From CAIZGX01 sp044371675 (lineage in GTDB: Bacteria > Bacteroidota > Bacteroidia > Flavobacteriales_D > Sanyastnellaceae): a stretch of 15,528 nucleotides of DNA. The stretch is taken from the NCBI GenBank assembly GCA_044371675.1, contig JBILTF010000053.1, forward strand, positions 1-15,528, given 5' to 3'. Of this stretch, positions 1 through 6,340 are shown one piece after another. The first letter of the stretch is position 1. Each line of letters begins with the position of its first letter. Both the position numbers and the translations under genes were made by a program. The notes beneath the pieces are model-generated. The model ran no database searches, was not told where the DNA came from, and was given only the letters and a program-made list of their open reading frames with translations.

Positions 1-323
1 AAGCAGAGAAAATTCAATTACCAGCCCTTCCTGAAAACGCAGCTGAAATTCTTGAAATGGAGATTGATCGAATGACAGCCCTGCTTCCTGAATTGAAGCA
101 TTTCATTCTTCCTGGTGGACATGCAACAGTTTCACACATTCACATTGCGCGAACCGTCTGCAGAAGAACGGAACGCACTGCTACTGCCCTTGCGGAGCTT
201 TCAACCGTGAATCCGATTTTCATTCAATATCTGAATAGACTTTCCGATTATTTGTTCACTCTTTCTCGCGCTGCTGCGCAAGAACTTGGTGCTGAAGAAA
301 ACAAGTGGCTTCCGAAAAAATAA
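1..323 (+). CDS. PduO-type ATP:cob(I)alamin adenosyltransferase, 3' part only
   Basis: This is the C-terminal part of a corrinoid adenosyltransferase, which transfers the adenosyl group of ATP to cob(I)alamin to make coenzyme B12 in the cytoplasm. The frame is open from base 3, so the gene starts left of the window and about 106 residues are visible. The family signature is clear: FILPGG, then a histidine-rich turn, then HIARTVCRRTER, whose arginines belong to the ATP/cobalamin site in PduO/MMAB proteins. It is followed by a NRLSDYLFTLSR helix that is typical of the family's last helix bundle segment. The stop codon lies 2 bases before the stop of the convergent minus-strand gene. The family call is firm. 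Whether it serves methylmalonyl-CoA mutase or another B12 enzyme cannot be told from here. Confidence 0.9.
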   Translation, partial: AEKIQLPALPENAAEILEMEIDRMTALLPELKHFILPGGHATVSHIHIARTVCRRTERTATALAELSTVNPIFIQYLNRLSDYLFTLSRAAAQELGAEENKWLPKK

Positions 324-352
324 GATTAAAAACTTCGTTCCGAAACGAGGTT
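321..352 (-). terminator. Intrinsic terminator of the minus-strand NamZ/MORN unit
   Basis: Bases 331-339 and 344-352 form a 9-pair inverted repeat around a 4-base loop, with one imperfect pair. Read on the minus strand, it is followed by a T-rich tract (TTTTTAATCTTATTTTTT). The stem overlaps the last codons and stop of the small repeat protein, so termination begins inside the gene end. No T-tract follows on the plus strand, so it should act on the minus unit only. Confidence 0.5.
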
Positions 353-721
353 ACCGTCTTTGAATAAACTCTGCTTAATTAGTTTTCCCTCTTCATTATA
401 GTCTAGAAATACGCCGTTCTCTTTTCCTTTGGTGTAATACTGATTGCTTTTTAATTTTCCACTCGGGTAATAATACTTCCACGAACCGTCCTCGATGGAA
501 CGCTTGTAGAATCCTTCCCACTCTAAATTTCCATTTGAATAGTAGACCTCCTCCTTCACAATTTCACCTGTGGTGTTTTTCATATATACAACAACGTAAG
601 GTTTTCCGTTCGGATGCTTTCGAGCAACATCACGGGTGGTGTTTTCCAACTGCGCGAATGCACTTTTTCCACTTAAAAAAAATGCAATGGAAAGAAGAAA
701 AAGTTTAATTGAAATATTCAT
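326..721 (-). CDS. Small secreted MORN/YwqK-like repeat protein
   Basis: This is a 131-residue protein of unknown specific function. It opens with a signal peptide (MNISIKLFLLSIAFFL...SAFA|Q), so it is exported. The mature part has about three imperfect repeats of roughly 22 residues with the pattern Y-x-x-G-x-L-x-x-x-x-x-Y-x-x-G (YYSNGNLEW, YYPSGKLKS, YNEEGKLIK). These resemble the MORN_2/YwqK-like repeats common in Bacteroidota. A longer reading from base 793 exists, but the ATG at 721 is chosen because the signal peptide begins there and because it lies 2 bases after the upstream stop, which suggests coupled translation with the NamZ-like gene. A role with the upstream peptidoglycan enzyme is inference only. 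YwqK-type repeats do not by themselves indicate an antitoxin. Confidence 0.75.
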   Translation of the reverse strand: MNISIKLFLLSIAFFLSGKSAFAQLENTTRDVARKHPNGKPYVVVYMKNTTGEIVKEEVYYSNGNLEWEGFYKRSIEDGSWKYYYPSGKLKSNQYYTKGKENGVFLDYNEEGKLIKQSLFKDGNLVSERSF

Positions 722-723
722 AT

Positions 724-1893
724 TTAATTGAAATCGGTGTAGAGTAAATACTTTTTTCTTATTGCCTTGTAGGCATCTAAATCGTTCTGCCAAGAGAGGC
801 GAATAACATCCTCTCCAACACCTCCAATTATCTGCTTCCTTAGTTGGGTTGTCCCAGCTAACTTATCGAAAAAATTGGCAGACGTGAAAAACTTATCTTT
901 ATTCGGATAGTTTGAATACATGCTAATGAGCCATGAAAGATTCAATTGCGTGGGACGTTTCTCGAAACTAACCTTCGCTCCCTTGCAAAGTTGATTCTCG
1001 AAAGGGGGATTGGTAGACACGCCGGGTATTTCTTTGGGAGTGAAAGTAGTTTCACCCACTTTACAATTTGGAAATCCAAATTGCTGAAAGGGAAGATCTG
1101 TTCCTCGCCCTATGCTTATGCAAGTTCCTTCAAACCAGCATAAACTTGGATAAGCGTAAATGGAAGTGATGTTGGGTAAGTTTGGAGAAGGTTTGATTGG
1201 CAATTCGAAATAAGAATTGTGAGTATAATCGCTGCAGGGGATAACCGTTAGTTCGCAAGATTTTCCACCACTTAGCCAACCTTCCCCATTGATCATTTCC
1301 GCTAATTCACCGAGTGTGCATCCGTGTACAATTGGAATGGGAAGCTGCCCCACAAACGAATACAACTTTTTATCTGTCATTACAGGTCCGTCAACGTAGT
1401 AACCATTCGGATTTGGTCGATCTAAAACAACTACAGCCTTTTTGCTTAAAACCGCTGCTTCAATAACCTCTTGCATGGTGGCCAAAAAAGTATAGAACCG
1501 AACCCCAACATCTTGAATATCGAAAACAATCACATCTACATCGGCGAGCATCTCTGCAGTAGGTCTTGTGTGATTTCCGTATAATGAAATAATGGGGAGC
1601 TTCGTTTTTTTGTCCGTGCCGTCATTCACATGATCACCGTTCCCGGCTTCGCCTCGAAAACCATGTTCAGGCGCGAATATTTTCACCACTTGAATTCCGC
1701 TAGCCAAAAGCGTGTCTACAAGATGCACATTACCAATAACACTTGTCTGATTGGCAACAACAGCAACACGCGTATTCCTTAATAATCCGAAGTAGGCACC
1801 TGTGTTTGAGGCACCCGAGACTTGCGCAAGCACCTGAACCATGCTTAACAGTAAAACAACAAATAATATGAGATGAAAACGAATGTGTTTCAT
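724..1893 (-). CDS. namZ: NamZ-like exo-beta-N-acetylmuramidase (DUF1343, GH171 family)
   Basis: This secreted protein of the DUF1343 family has as its founder B. subtilis NamZ, which releases terminal N-acetylmuramic acid from peptidoglycan chains; the family is GH171. A signal peptide covers about residues 1-23 (ends VLA|Q). Conserved blocks follow: RVAVVANQTS near 42-51, APEHGFRG at 74-81, DIQDVGVRFYT at 125-135, DRPNPNG at 158-164, HGCTLGELA at 190-198 and a PSPNLPN segment further on. At 389 residues it is full length. The ATG at 1893 gives a standard signal peptide; an in-frame ATG at 1914 would add seven residues. It would cleave cell-wall fragments outside the inner membrane, giving MurNAc for recycling or growth. 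The exact substrate here is inferred from the family. It is followed at 2 bases by the repeat-protein gene. Confidence 0.85.
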   Translation of the reverse strand: MKHIRFHLILFVVLLLSMVQVLAQVSGASNTGAYFGLLRNTRVAVVANQTSVIGNVHLVDTLLASGIQVVKIFAPEHGFRGEAGNGDHVNDGTDKKTKLPIISLYGNHTRPTAEMLADVDVIVFDIQDVGVRFYTFLATMQEVIEAAVLSKKAVVVLDRPNPNGYYVDGPVMTDKKLYSFVGQLPIPIVHGCTLGELAEMINGEGWLSGGKSCELTVIPCSDYTHNSYFELPIKPSPNLPNITSIYAYPSLCWFEGTCISIGRGTDLPFQQFGFPNCKVGETTFTPKEIPGVSTNPPFENQLCKGAKVSFEKRPTQLNLSWLISMYSNYPNKDKFFTSANFFDKLAGTTQLRKQIIGGVGEDVIRLSWQNDLDAYKAIRKKYLLYTDFN

Positions 1894-1972
1894 GGGCACA
1901 CAAATTTTGTTCATTCTTAACCAAAATCGAACCGAAATAAATGAAGTTAGTAACTTTCCAATGTCGAAGTCC

Positions 1973-1980
1973 TAACTTTG
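1973..1980 (+). promoter_or_regulatory. -7 promoter box of the permease gene
   Basis: TAACTTTG is a perfect match to the Bacteroidota -7 element TAnnTTTG, seven bases before the permease ATG. Transcription would start at or almost at the start codon, giving a very short leader. No clear -33 TTG was found at the usual distance. Confidence 0.5.
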
Positions 1981-1987
1981 AGCCGCA

Positions 1988-3517
1988 ATGAAATCTTTTA
2001 AACTAGCCTCTTTCTTAGCTTTTCGCATGTTGAAGGCAAGCGACGATGGGCGTATTTCTAAGCCAATTGTCCGCATTGCTATGTGGGGAGTAGCAATAGG
2101 AATTGCACTTATGATACTTGCATTGGCCGTTGTGAAAGGATTTCAATCGGAAGTGCGACAAAAAGTTATAGGATTCGGCGGACATTTTCAAATTGTTTCA
2201 AACGGTGATAATGCCGCACAAGAATCGGTGCCGTTGCTCTACGATAAAACCTTAATTCAAGAATTAAAGAAAATTCCAGGCATAAAAAACATCAGTGTTT
2301 ATGCTCAAAAGCCTGCCATTGTGGAGTCAAAGGCTGGATTGTCAGGTGTTGTTGCGAAGGGAATCGAGGAACAATACGACACCACTTTTTTGCACAGTGT
2401 ACTTACGCAAGGAAGAGTCATGAAGTTGACTTACGAAGCGGATACACTTCCTGAAGCTGAAATTGTTTTGTCTGAATATATTGCCAATCGACTAGCGCTT
2501 CAATTGGGACAGAAGATGAGTTTATATATCGTGAACAGCGAAGACGATATTCAACAACAAAATTTCACGCTGGTTGGAACCTATAAAACGGAACTCGAAG
2601 AGTATGACGAGAAATTTATTTTCGTTCACCTCGCCTATCTGCAGCAATTCGGTGGATGGGGACTTCAAGGACAAATTGTGGTAGATACGGCAACGGTACC
2701 GTTGCTCACTTTCATTACTCCTATTGGCTTCGGGAACAACGGGGAATTCGAACAACATTGGCTCGACGGAAGGCCTGCTAAGGATCCTATCTATTATTTG
2801 GAAATGCGCGACACTACCTTCGGTTTAATTACGACTGCGCCTTATCAAATTCCGGACACCACTTACGTTCACCTAAAATTCCCAGCTCACGGCGAGAATG
2901 AATTCGTTACTCCGCGATGGACTTATTCGAACTTACGCGGAAGCGAAGTGAATTACATTGGTGGGTATGAAGTTCAAGTTGAAAATTATGAAGCGCTTGA
3001 GCAAGTGAGAGATCCCTTGTGGGAAGCTATTCCGTATGATTTGTTCGTCATTCCCCTCACCGACCGCAATCCAGAAATCTTTGCTTGGTTGGAAATGTTA
3101 GACGTCAACGTTGTAATCATTGTGGTTCTAATGGTAGTGCTATCCATTGTGAACATGACCTCTGCATTGCTTATTCTCATTCTCGAGAGACAATCGTTTA
3201 TTGGAACATTAAAATCCATGGGATTACCGAATCCAATTTTGTTGCGCGTCTTCCTTTGGCACGCTGCACACATCATTGGAAAGGGAGTAATAATTGGAAA
3301 TGTCCTCGGTATTGGAATCGCTCTGTTTCAGAAATACACCGGGTTTTTCAAATTAGATCCAGCGAATTACTACGTTTCTGAAATTCCCATTCTCATGAAT
3401 CCTACGGAAATAGTTGTGTTGAATGCGCTTACGCTTTGCGTGTGTGTATTGGCCATGATTCTTCCATCGCTGTATGTATCAACCTTCCGACCAGCAGAGT
3501 CGATCAGAAAAAATTAA
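1988..3517 (+). CDS. LolC/LolE-family ABC transporter permease (FtsX/MacB type)
   Basis: This inner-membrane permease belongs to the family that, with a LolD-type ATPase, extracts lipoproteins from the inner membrane. No ATPase is encoded next to it. One membrane helix lies at about residues 28-50 (VAIGIALMILALAVV). A large periplasmic MacB_PCD-like domain follows, then three C-terminal helices at about 374-398, 425-448 and 473-495. The loop LERQSFIGTLKSMGLP at about 399-414 is the FtsX signature that contacts the ATPase. At 509 residues it is about 100 longer than the usual LolC/LolE (about 400-415). The extra length sits at about 230-325, between the end of the first periplasmic subdomain and the conserved GGYEVQVENYE segment. 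The start is fixed by the -7 box at 1973. It probably shares a transcript with the downstream CBS-like gene 23 bases away. Confidence 0.88.
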   Translation: MKSFKLASFLAFRMLKASDDGRISKPIVRIAMWGVAIGIALMILALAVVKGFQSEVRQKVIGFGGHFQIVSNGDNAAQESVPLLYDKTLIQELKKIPGIKNISVYAQKPAIVESKAGLSGVVAKGIEEQYDTTFLHSVLTQGRVMKLTYEADTLPEAEIVLSEYIANRLALQLGQKMSLYIVNSEDDIQQQNFTLVGTYKTELEEYDEKFIFVHLAYLQQFGGWGLQGQIVVDTATVPLLTFITPIGFGNNGEFEQHWLDGRPAKDPIYYLEMRDTTFGLITTAPYQIPDTTYVHLKFPAHGENEFVTPRWTYSNLRGSEVNYIGGYEVQVENYEALEQVRDPLWEAIPYDLFVIPLTDRNPEIFAWLEMLDVNVVIIVVLMVVLSIVNMTSALLILILERQSFIGTLKSMGLPNPILLRVFLWHAAHIIGKGVIIGNVLGIGIALFQKYTGFFKLDPANYYVSEIPILMNPTEIVVLNALTLCVCVLAMILPSLYVSTFRPAESIRKN

Positions 3518-3528
3518 ATCTTCCAACC

Positions 3529-3536
3529 TACCTTCG
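3529..3536 (+). promoter_or_regulatory. Possible -7 box of the CBS-like gene
   Basis: TACCTTCG differs by one base from TAnnTTTG and lies four bases before the ATG at 3541. It could give the gene its own near-leaderless transcript in addition to read-through from the permease gene. No -33 TTG was seen, so this is weak. Confidence 0.3.
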
Positions 3537-3540
3537 CAGT

Positions 3541-4518
3541 ATGAAGTATCACGAAAATATTCTTGGAACTATTGGCAATACACCTATGGTGAAATTAAAC
3601 ACCATAGTGAAAGACATTCCAGCGTTAGTGTTGGCAAAAGTGGAAACCTTTAATCCTGGCAATTCAATCAAAGACCGTATGGCGTTGAAGATGATTGAAG
3701 ATGCGGAAAAAGACGGAAGATTAAAACCAGGAGGAACCATTATCGAAGGAACTTCAGGAAACACCGGAATGGGTCTAGCCATTGCGGCGATCATGAAAGG
3801 ATACAAGTGCATTTTCACAAGTACAGACAAACAGAGTAAAGAGAAGTTCGATGCGCTTCGTGCGTTAGGTGCTGAAGTAATTGTTTGTCCAACAGATGTA
3901 GATCCAGAAGATCCACGCTCGTACTACAGCGTTTCTTCACGTTTAGAAAAAGAAACACCAAATTCTTGGAAGCCGAATCAATATGACAATCCGAGCAATG
4001 CTCAAGCGCATTACGAATCTACAGGTCCAGAGATTTGGGATCAAACAGATGGAAAGATTACGCACTTGGTTGTTGGTGTTGGAACAGGTGGAACCATTTC
4101 CGGAACCGCTCGTTTTTTGAAAGAAAAAAATCCGAATATTCAAGTACTTGGAATAGATACTTATGGTTCAATTTTCAAGCAATACAAAGAGACTGGAAGT
4201 TACAGCAAAGACGAAATTTACACTTACGTGACCGAAGGAATTGGTGAAGATTTCCTTCCTGAAAATGTTGACTTTAACTTGATCAATCACTTTGAAAAAG
4301 TAACCGACAAAGACGCTGCGATTTACACACGTAAAATTGCAAAAGAAGAAGGGATATTCGCTGGAAACAGCGCAGGATCAGCCATGGCTGGTGTCATTCA
4401 AATGAAAGATAGATTCAAAGAAGGAGATGTTGTGGTAGTCATTTTTCACGACCACGGAACTCGCTACTTAGGCAAGATGTTCAACGACGATTGGATGAAA
4501 TCGAAAGGTTGGTTATAA
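3541..4518 (+). CDS. Cystathionine beta-synthase core / cysteine synthase family PLP enzyme
   Basis: This 325-residue cytoplasmic fold-type II PLP enzyme would join serine (or O-acetylserine) with homocysteine or sulfide. The PLP lysine is K44 in GNSIKDRMALKMIEDAE. The substrate loop is EGTSGNTG at 69-76, the phosphate-binding loop is GTGGT at 181-185, and the serine contacting the PLP ring nitrogen is in GNSAGSA near the C-terminus. The segments around NPSNAQAHYESTGPEI, EGIGEDFLPENV and the tail DDWMKSKGWL follow eukaryotic CBS more closely than classical CysK/CysM. There is neither an N-terminal heme segment nor a C-terminal regulatory CBS-domain pair. The ATG at 3541 is chosen because GTIGNTPMVKLN then begins at the family's usual distance; an upstream in-frame ATG would lie inside the permease gene. 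Cysteine synthase activity remains the main alternative. Confidence 0.88.
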   Translation: MKYHENILGTIGNTPMVKLNTIVKDIPALVLAKVETFNPGNSIKDRMALKMIEDAEKDGRLKPGGTIIEGTSGNTGMGLAIAAIMKGYKCIFTSTDKQSKEKFDALRALGAEVIVCPTDVDPEDPRSYYSVSSRLEKETPNSWKPNQYDNPSNAQAHYESTGPEIWDQTDGKITHLVVGVGTGGTISGTARFLKEKNPNIQVLGIDTYGSIFKQYKETGSYSKDEIYTYVTEGIGEDFLPENVDFNLINHFEKVTDKDAAIYTRKIAKEEGIFAGNSAGSAMAGVIQMKDRFKEGDVVVVIFHDHGTRYLGKMFNDDWMKSKGWL

Positions 4519-4530
4519 CCCTTTCGTTTT
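4502..4530 (+). terminator. Intrinsic terminator overlapping the CBS-like gene end
   Basis: CGAAAGGTT (4502-4510) pairs with AACCCTTTCG (4517-4526), with one bulged base and a short loop that contains the stop codon. TTTTACTT follows on the plus strand. The hairpin reaches the last bases of convergent rocD. It is moderate in strength and acts on the plus strand. Confidence 0.5.
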
Positions 4531-5770
4531 ACTTCTTGGCGTGAGCTCTAACGACGTTTGAAATAATTTCAACGCATTGCATAATCTCGGCTTCAGTGAT
4601 ACACAACGGCGGAGCAAAACGAATAATGTTTCCGTGGGTTGGCTTGGCCAGTAAACCATTATTCGCAAGGTCTACACAAATATTCCAAGCCGCTTCACTC
4701 TCTTCGTTATCATCGATCACCACAGCGTTCAACAATCCTTTCCCGCGAACAAGCGTAACCAACGAAACTTCGCTTTGAAGTTTTCTCATTTCGCTTCTGA
4801 ATAATTCTCCTAAGCGCTCTGAATTTTCTGCCATGTTTTCATCTCGAAGCACTTCCAACGCGGCTGTTGCAACAGCACAAGCCAGCGGATTTCCGCCGTA
4901 GGTGCTACCGTGCTCACCTGGCTTAATCGTAAGAATAATTTCATTGCTTGAAAGAACCGCACTTACCGGAAGAACTCCTCCTGAAAGCGCTTTTCCTAAA
5001 ACTAAAATATCGGGCTTTACATTTTCATGATCGCAAGCCAACATTTTTCCTGTGCGCGCCAATCCGGTTTGAACTTCATCTGCAATCATCAACACATTGT
5101 ACTTCGTGCACAACGCACGCACTCCCGCTAAATATCCTTCATGCGGAACAACAACGCCCGCTTCCCCTTGAATAGGTTCGAACATGAATCCTGCAATGTT
5201 CGGATCGCTCGATAAACAAGTTTCTAATGCATTCAAATCATTGTACGGAATAGATAGAAAACCAGGCATATAAGGACCAAAGCCTGCATAGCTGCTAGGA
5301 TCCTGAGAAGTAGAAATTGCAGCCAATGTTCTTCCCCAAAAATTCCCTTCAACAAAAACTATTATCGCTTGGTTGTCTGCAATGCCTTTCACCTTATAAC
5401 CCCACTTGCGTGCAAGCTTTACAGCAGTCTCTCCGCCTTCAACACCCGTATTCATCGGAAGAACTTTTTCATAACCGAAATACTCAGTAATGAACTTTTC
5501 ATAGGTCCCCAATTCACTGTTATAAAACGCACGAGAAGTAAGTGTTACTTTCTCAGCTTGATCTTTCAATGCTTGAATAATTTTCGGATGGCAGTGCCCT
5601 TGATTTACTGCAGAATAAGCCGAAAGAAAATCGAAATACTCCTTCCCTTCTAAATCCCAAACCTTCGCGCCTTTCCCCTTCGCAATGACTACCGGAATCG
5701 GATGGTAATTGTGAGCTCCATAATTGTCTTCCAATTCCATGGCTTGCGCCGAAGTAAGATTTGAATTCAT
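4529..5770 (-). CDS. rocD: Ornithine aminotransferase
   Basis: This 413-residue class III PLP aminotransferase transfers the delta-amino group of ornithine to 2-oxoglutarate, giving glutamate semialdehyde/pyrroline-5-carboxylate. It links arginine/ornithine breakdown to proline and glutamate. Signatures are GAHNYHPIPVV at 18-28 (family-specific N-terminus), NTGVEGGETAVKLARKW at 107-123, EPIQGEAGVVVP at 198-209, the PLP-nitrogen aspartate D231 in DEVQTG, the Schiff-base lysine K260 in LVLGKALSGG, and HGSTYGGNPLA further on. The closing RFAPPLCIT is also typical. Length and start match the family. It converges on the CBS-like gene with a 10-base gap and diverges from ndk. Ornithine rather than acetylornithine as substrate is supported by the overall resemblance to eukaryotic OAT and Bacillus RocD. 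Confidence 0.95.
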   Translation of the reverse strand: MNSNLTSAQAMELEDNYGAHNYHPIPVVIAKGKGAKVWDLEGKEYFDFLSAYSAVNQGHCHPKIIQALKDQAEKVTLTSRAFYNSELGTYEKFITEYFGYEKVLPMNTGVEGGETAVKLARKWGYKVKGIADNQAIIVFVEGNFWGRTLAAISTSQDPSSYAGFGPYMPGFLSIPYNDLNALETCLSSDPNIAGFMFEPIQGEAGVVVPHEGYLAGVRALCTKYNVLMIADEVQTGLARTGKMLACDHENVKPDILVLGKALSGGVLPVSAVLSSNEIILTIKPGEHGSTYGGNPLACAVATAALEVLRDENMAENSERLGELFRSEMRKLQSEVSLVTLVRGKGLLNAVVIDDNEESEAAWNICVDLANNGLLAKPTHGNIIRFAPPLCITEAEIMQCVEIISNVVRAHAKK

Positions 5771-5786
5771 CTCAGTTAATTTTCAG

Positions 5787-5819
5787 CGAATTTAGAATGG
5801 GAATGTTGTATTTTTGCAA
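5787..5819 (-). promoter_or_regulatory. Possible rocD promoter
   Basis: On the minus strand TAAATTCG (5794-5787) is one base off TAnnTTTG, and a TTG (5819-5817) lies 22 bases upstream, within the spacing reported for flavobacterial -33/-7 pairs. The -33 TTG overlaps the ndk -7 box on the other strand, so the two genes may compete for polymerase. Confidence 0.35.
5809..5816 (+). promoter_or_regulatory. -7 promoter box of ndk
   Basis: TATTTTTG matches TAnnTTTG perfectly, 18 bases before the ndk ATG. The short AT-rich leader between them has no Shine-Dalgarno sequence. No convincing -33 TTG was found upstream. Confidence 0.55.
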
Positions 5820-5834
5820 TCCAAAATATTTATT

Positions 5835-6254
5835 ATGTCAGGAAACCGCACTTTTACGATGATTAAGCCAGATGCAACAGCTGCTGGTAACACAGGAAAA
5901 ATCATTGACAAAATCATTGAGTCAGGATTCACTATCCGCGCAATGAAATTAACACAACTTACTCTAGAAGATGCTTCTCGTTTTTACGAGGTTCACAAAG
6001 AGCGTTCATTCTACGGAGAATTAGTAGAATACATGACTAGCGGACCAATCGTGGCTGCTATTCTTGAAAAAGATAACGCTGTTGAAAGCTTCAGAACACT
6101 TATTGGTGCTACTGATCCTACAAAAGCAGACGAAGGAACTATCCGTCGCATGTTTGCTACAAGTATTGCTGCTAACGCAGTTCACGGTTCAGATAGCGAC
6201 GAGAATGCGGCCATTGAAGGTTCATTCTTCTTCTCTAAGCGCGAGCAAGTTTAA
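5835..6254 (+). CDS. ndk: Nucleoside diphosphate kinase
   Basis: This 139-residue cytoplasmic enzyme exchanges the gamma phosphate between nucleoside di- and triphosphates through a phosphohistidine. The N-terminal TFTMIKPDA, the helix EVHKERSFYGELVEYMTSGP and the active-site loop NAVHGSDS are all present; H117 is the phosphorylated histidine. The ending EGSFFFSKRE is typical. The ATG at 5835 is chosen over an in-frame one at 5814 because the protein then begins MSGNRTFTMIKPD as in the family, and because the 5814 codon overlaps the -7 box. It is transcribed alone, closed by a strong terminator 25 bases after its stop. Confidence 0.97.
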   Translation: MSGNRTFTMIKPDATAAGNTGKIIDKIIESGFTIRAMKLTQLTLEDASRFYEVHKERSFYGELVEYMTSGPIVAAILEKDNAVESFRTLIGATDPTKADEGTIRRMFATSIAANAVHGSDSDENAAIEGSFFFSKREQV

Positions 6255-6279
6255 GTTTTTAAATAAAAACTGAAAAAAC

Positions 6280-6320
6280 ATCGGGAGCTCGCTTTAATTA
6301 GCAGCTCCCGATTTATTTTT
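6280..6320 (+). terminator. Strong intrinsic terminator of ndk
   Basis: ATCGGGAGCT (6280-6289) and AGCTCCCGAT (6303-6312) form a perfect 10-base-pair stem with a 13-base loop, followed by TTATTTTT. The T-tract overlaps the -7 box of icd, so the end of one transcript and the start of the next share bases. Confidence 0.85.
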
Positions 6321-6321
6321 G
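6314..6321 (+). promoter_or_regulatory. -7 promoter box of icd
   Basis: TATTTTTG matches TAnnTTTG perfectly, 19 bases before the icd ATG, and is built from the T-tract of the preceding terminator. Initiation would fall just after 6321, giving a leader of about 12-18 bases without a Shine-Dalgarno sequence. Confidence 0.5.
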
Positions 6322-6340
6322 TACCCTAATCAATCAAGAC

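Noticed and set aside
57..323. A complete 88-residue protein starting at the ATG at 57
   Set aside because: The same frame is open and similar in character back to base 3, and the residues match the C-terminal part of a PduO-type adenosyltransferase. The ATG is internal, so this is a truncated gene.
326..721. A toxin-antitoxin system based on the YwqK-like repeats
   Set aside because: The protein has a signal peptide and no toxin gene is adjacent; its neighbour is a NamZ-like enzyme. Repeat similarity alone does not support an antitoxin role.
2986..3381. Overlapping ORFs on both strands within the permease gene
   Set aside because: They lack recognisable domains and lie wholly inside a well-supported gene, so they are frame shadows.
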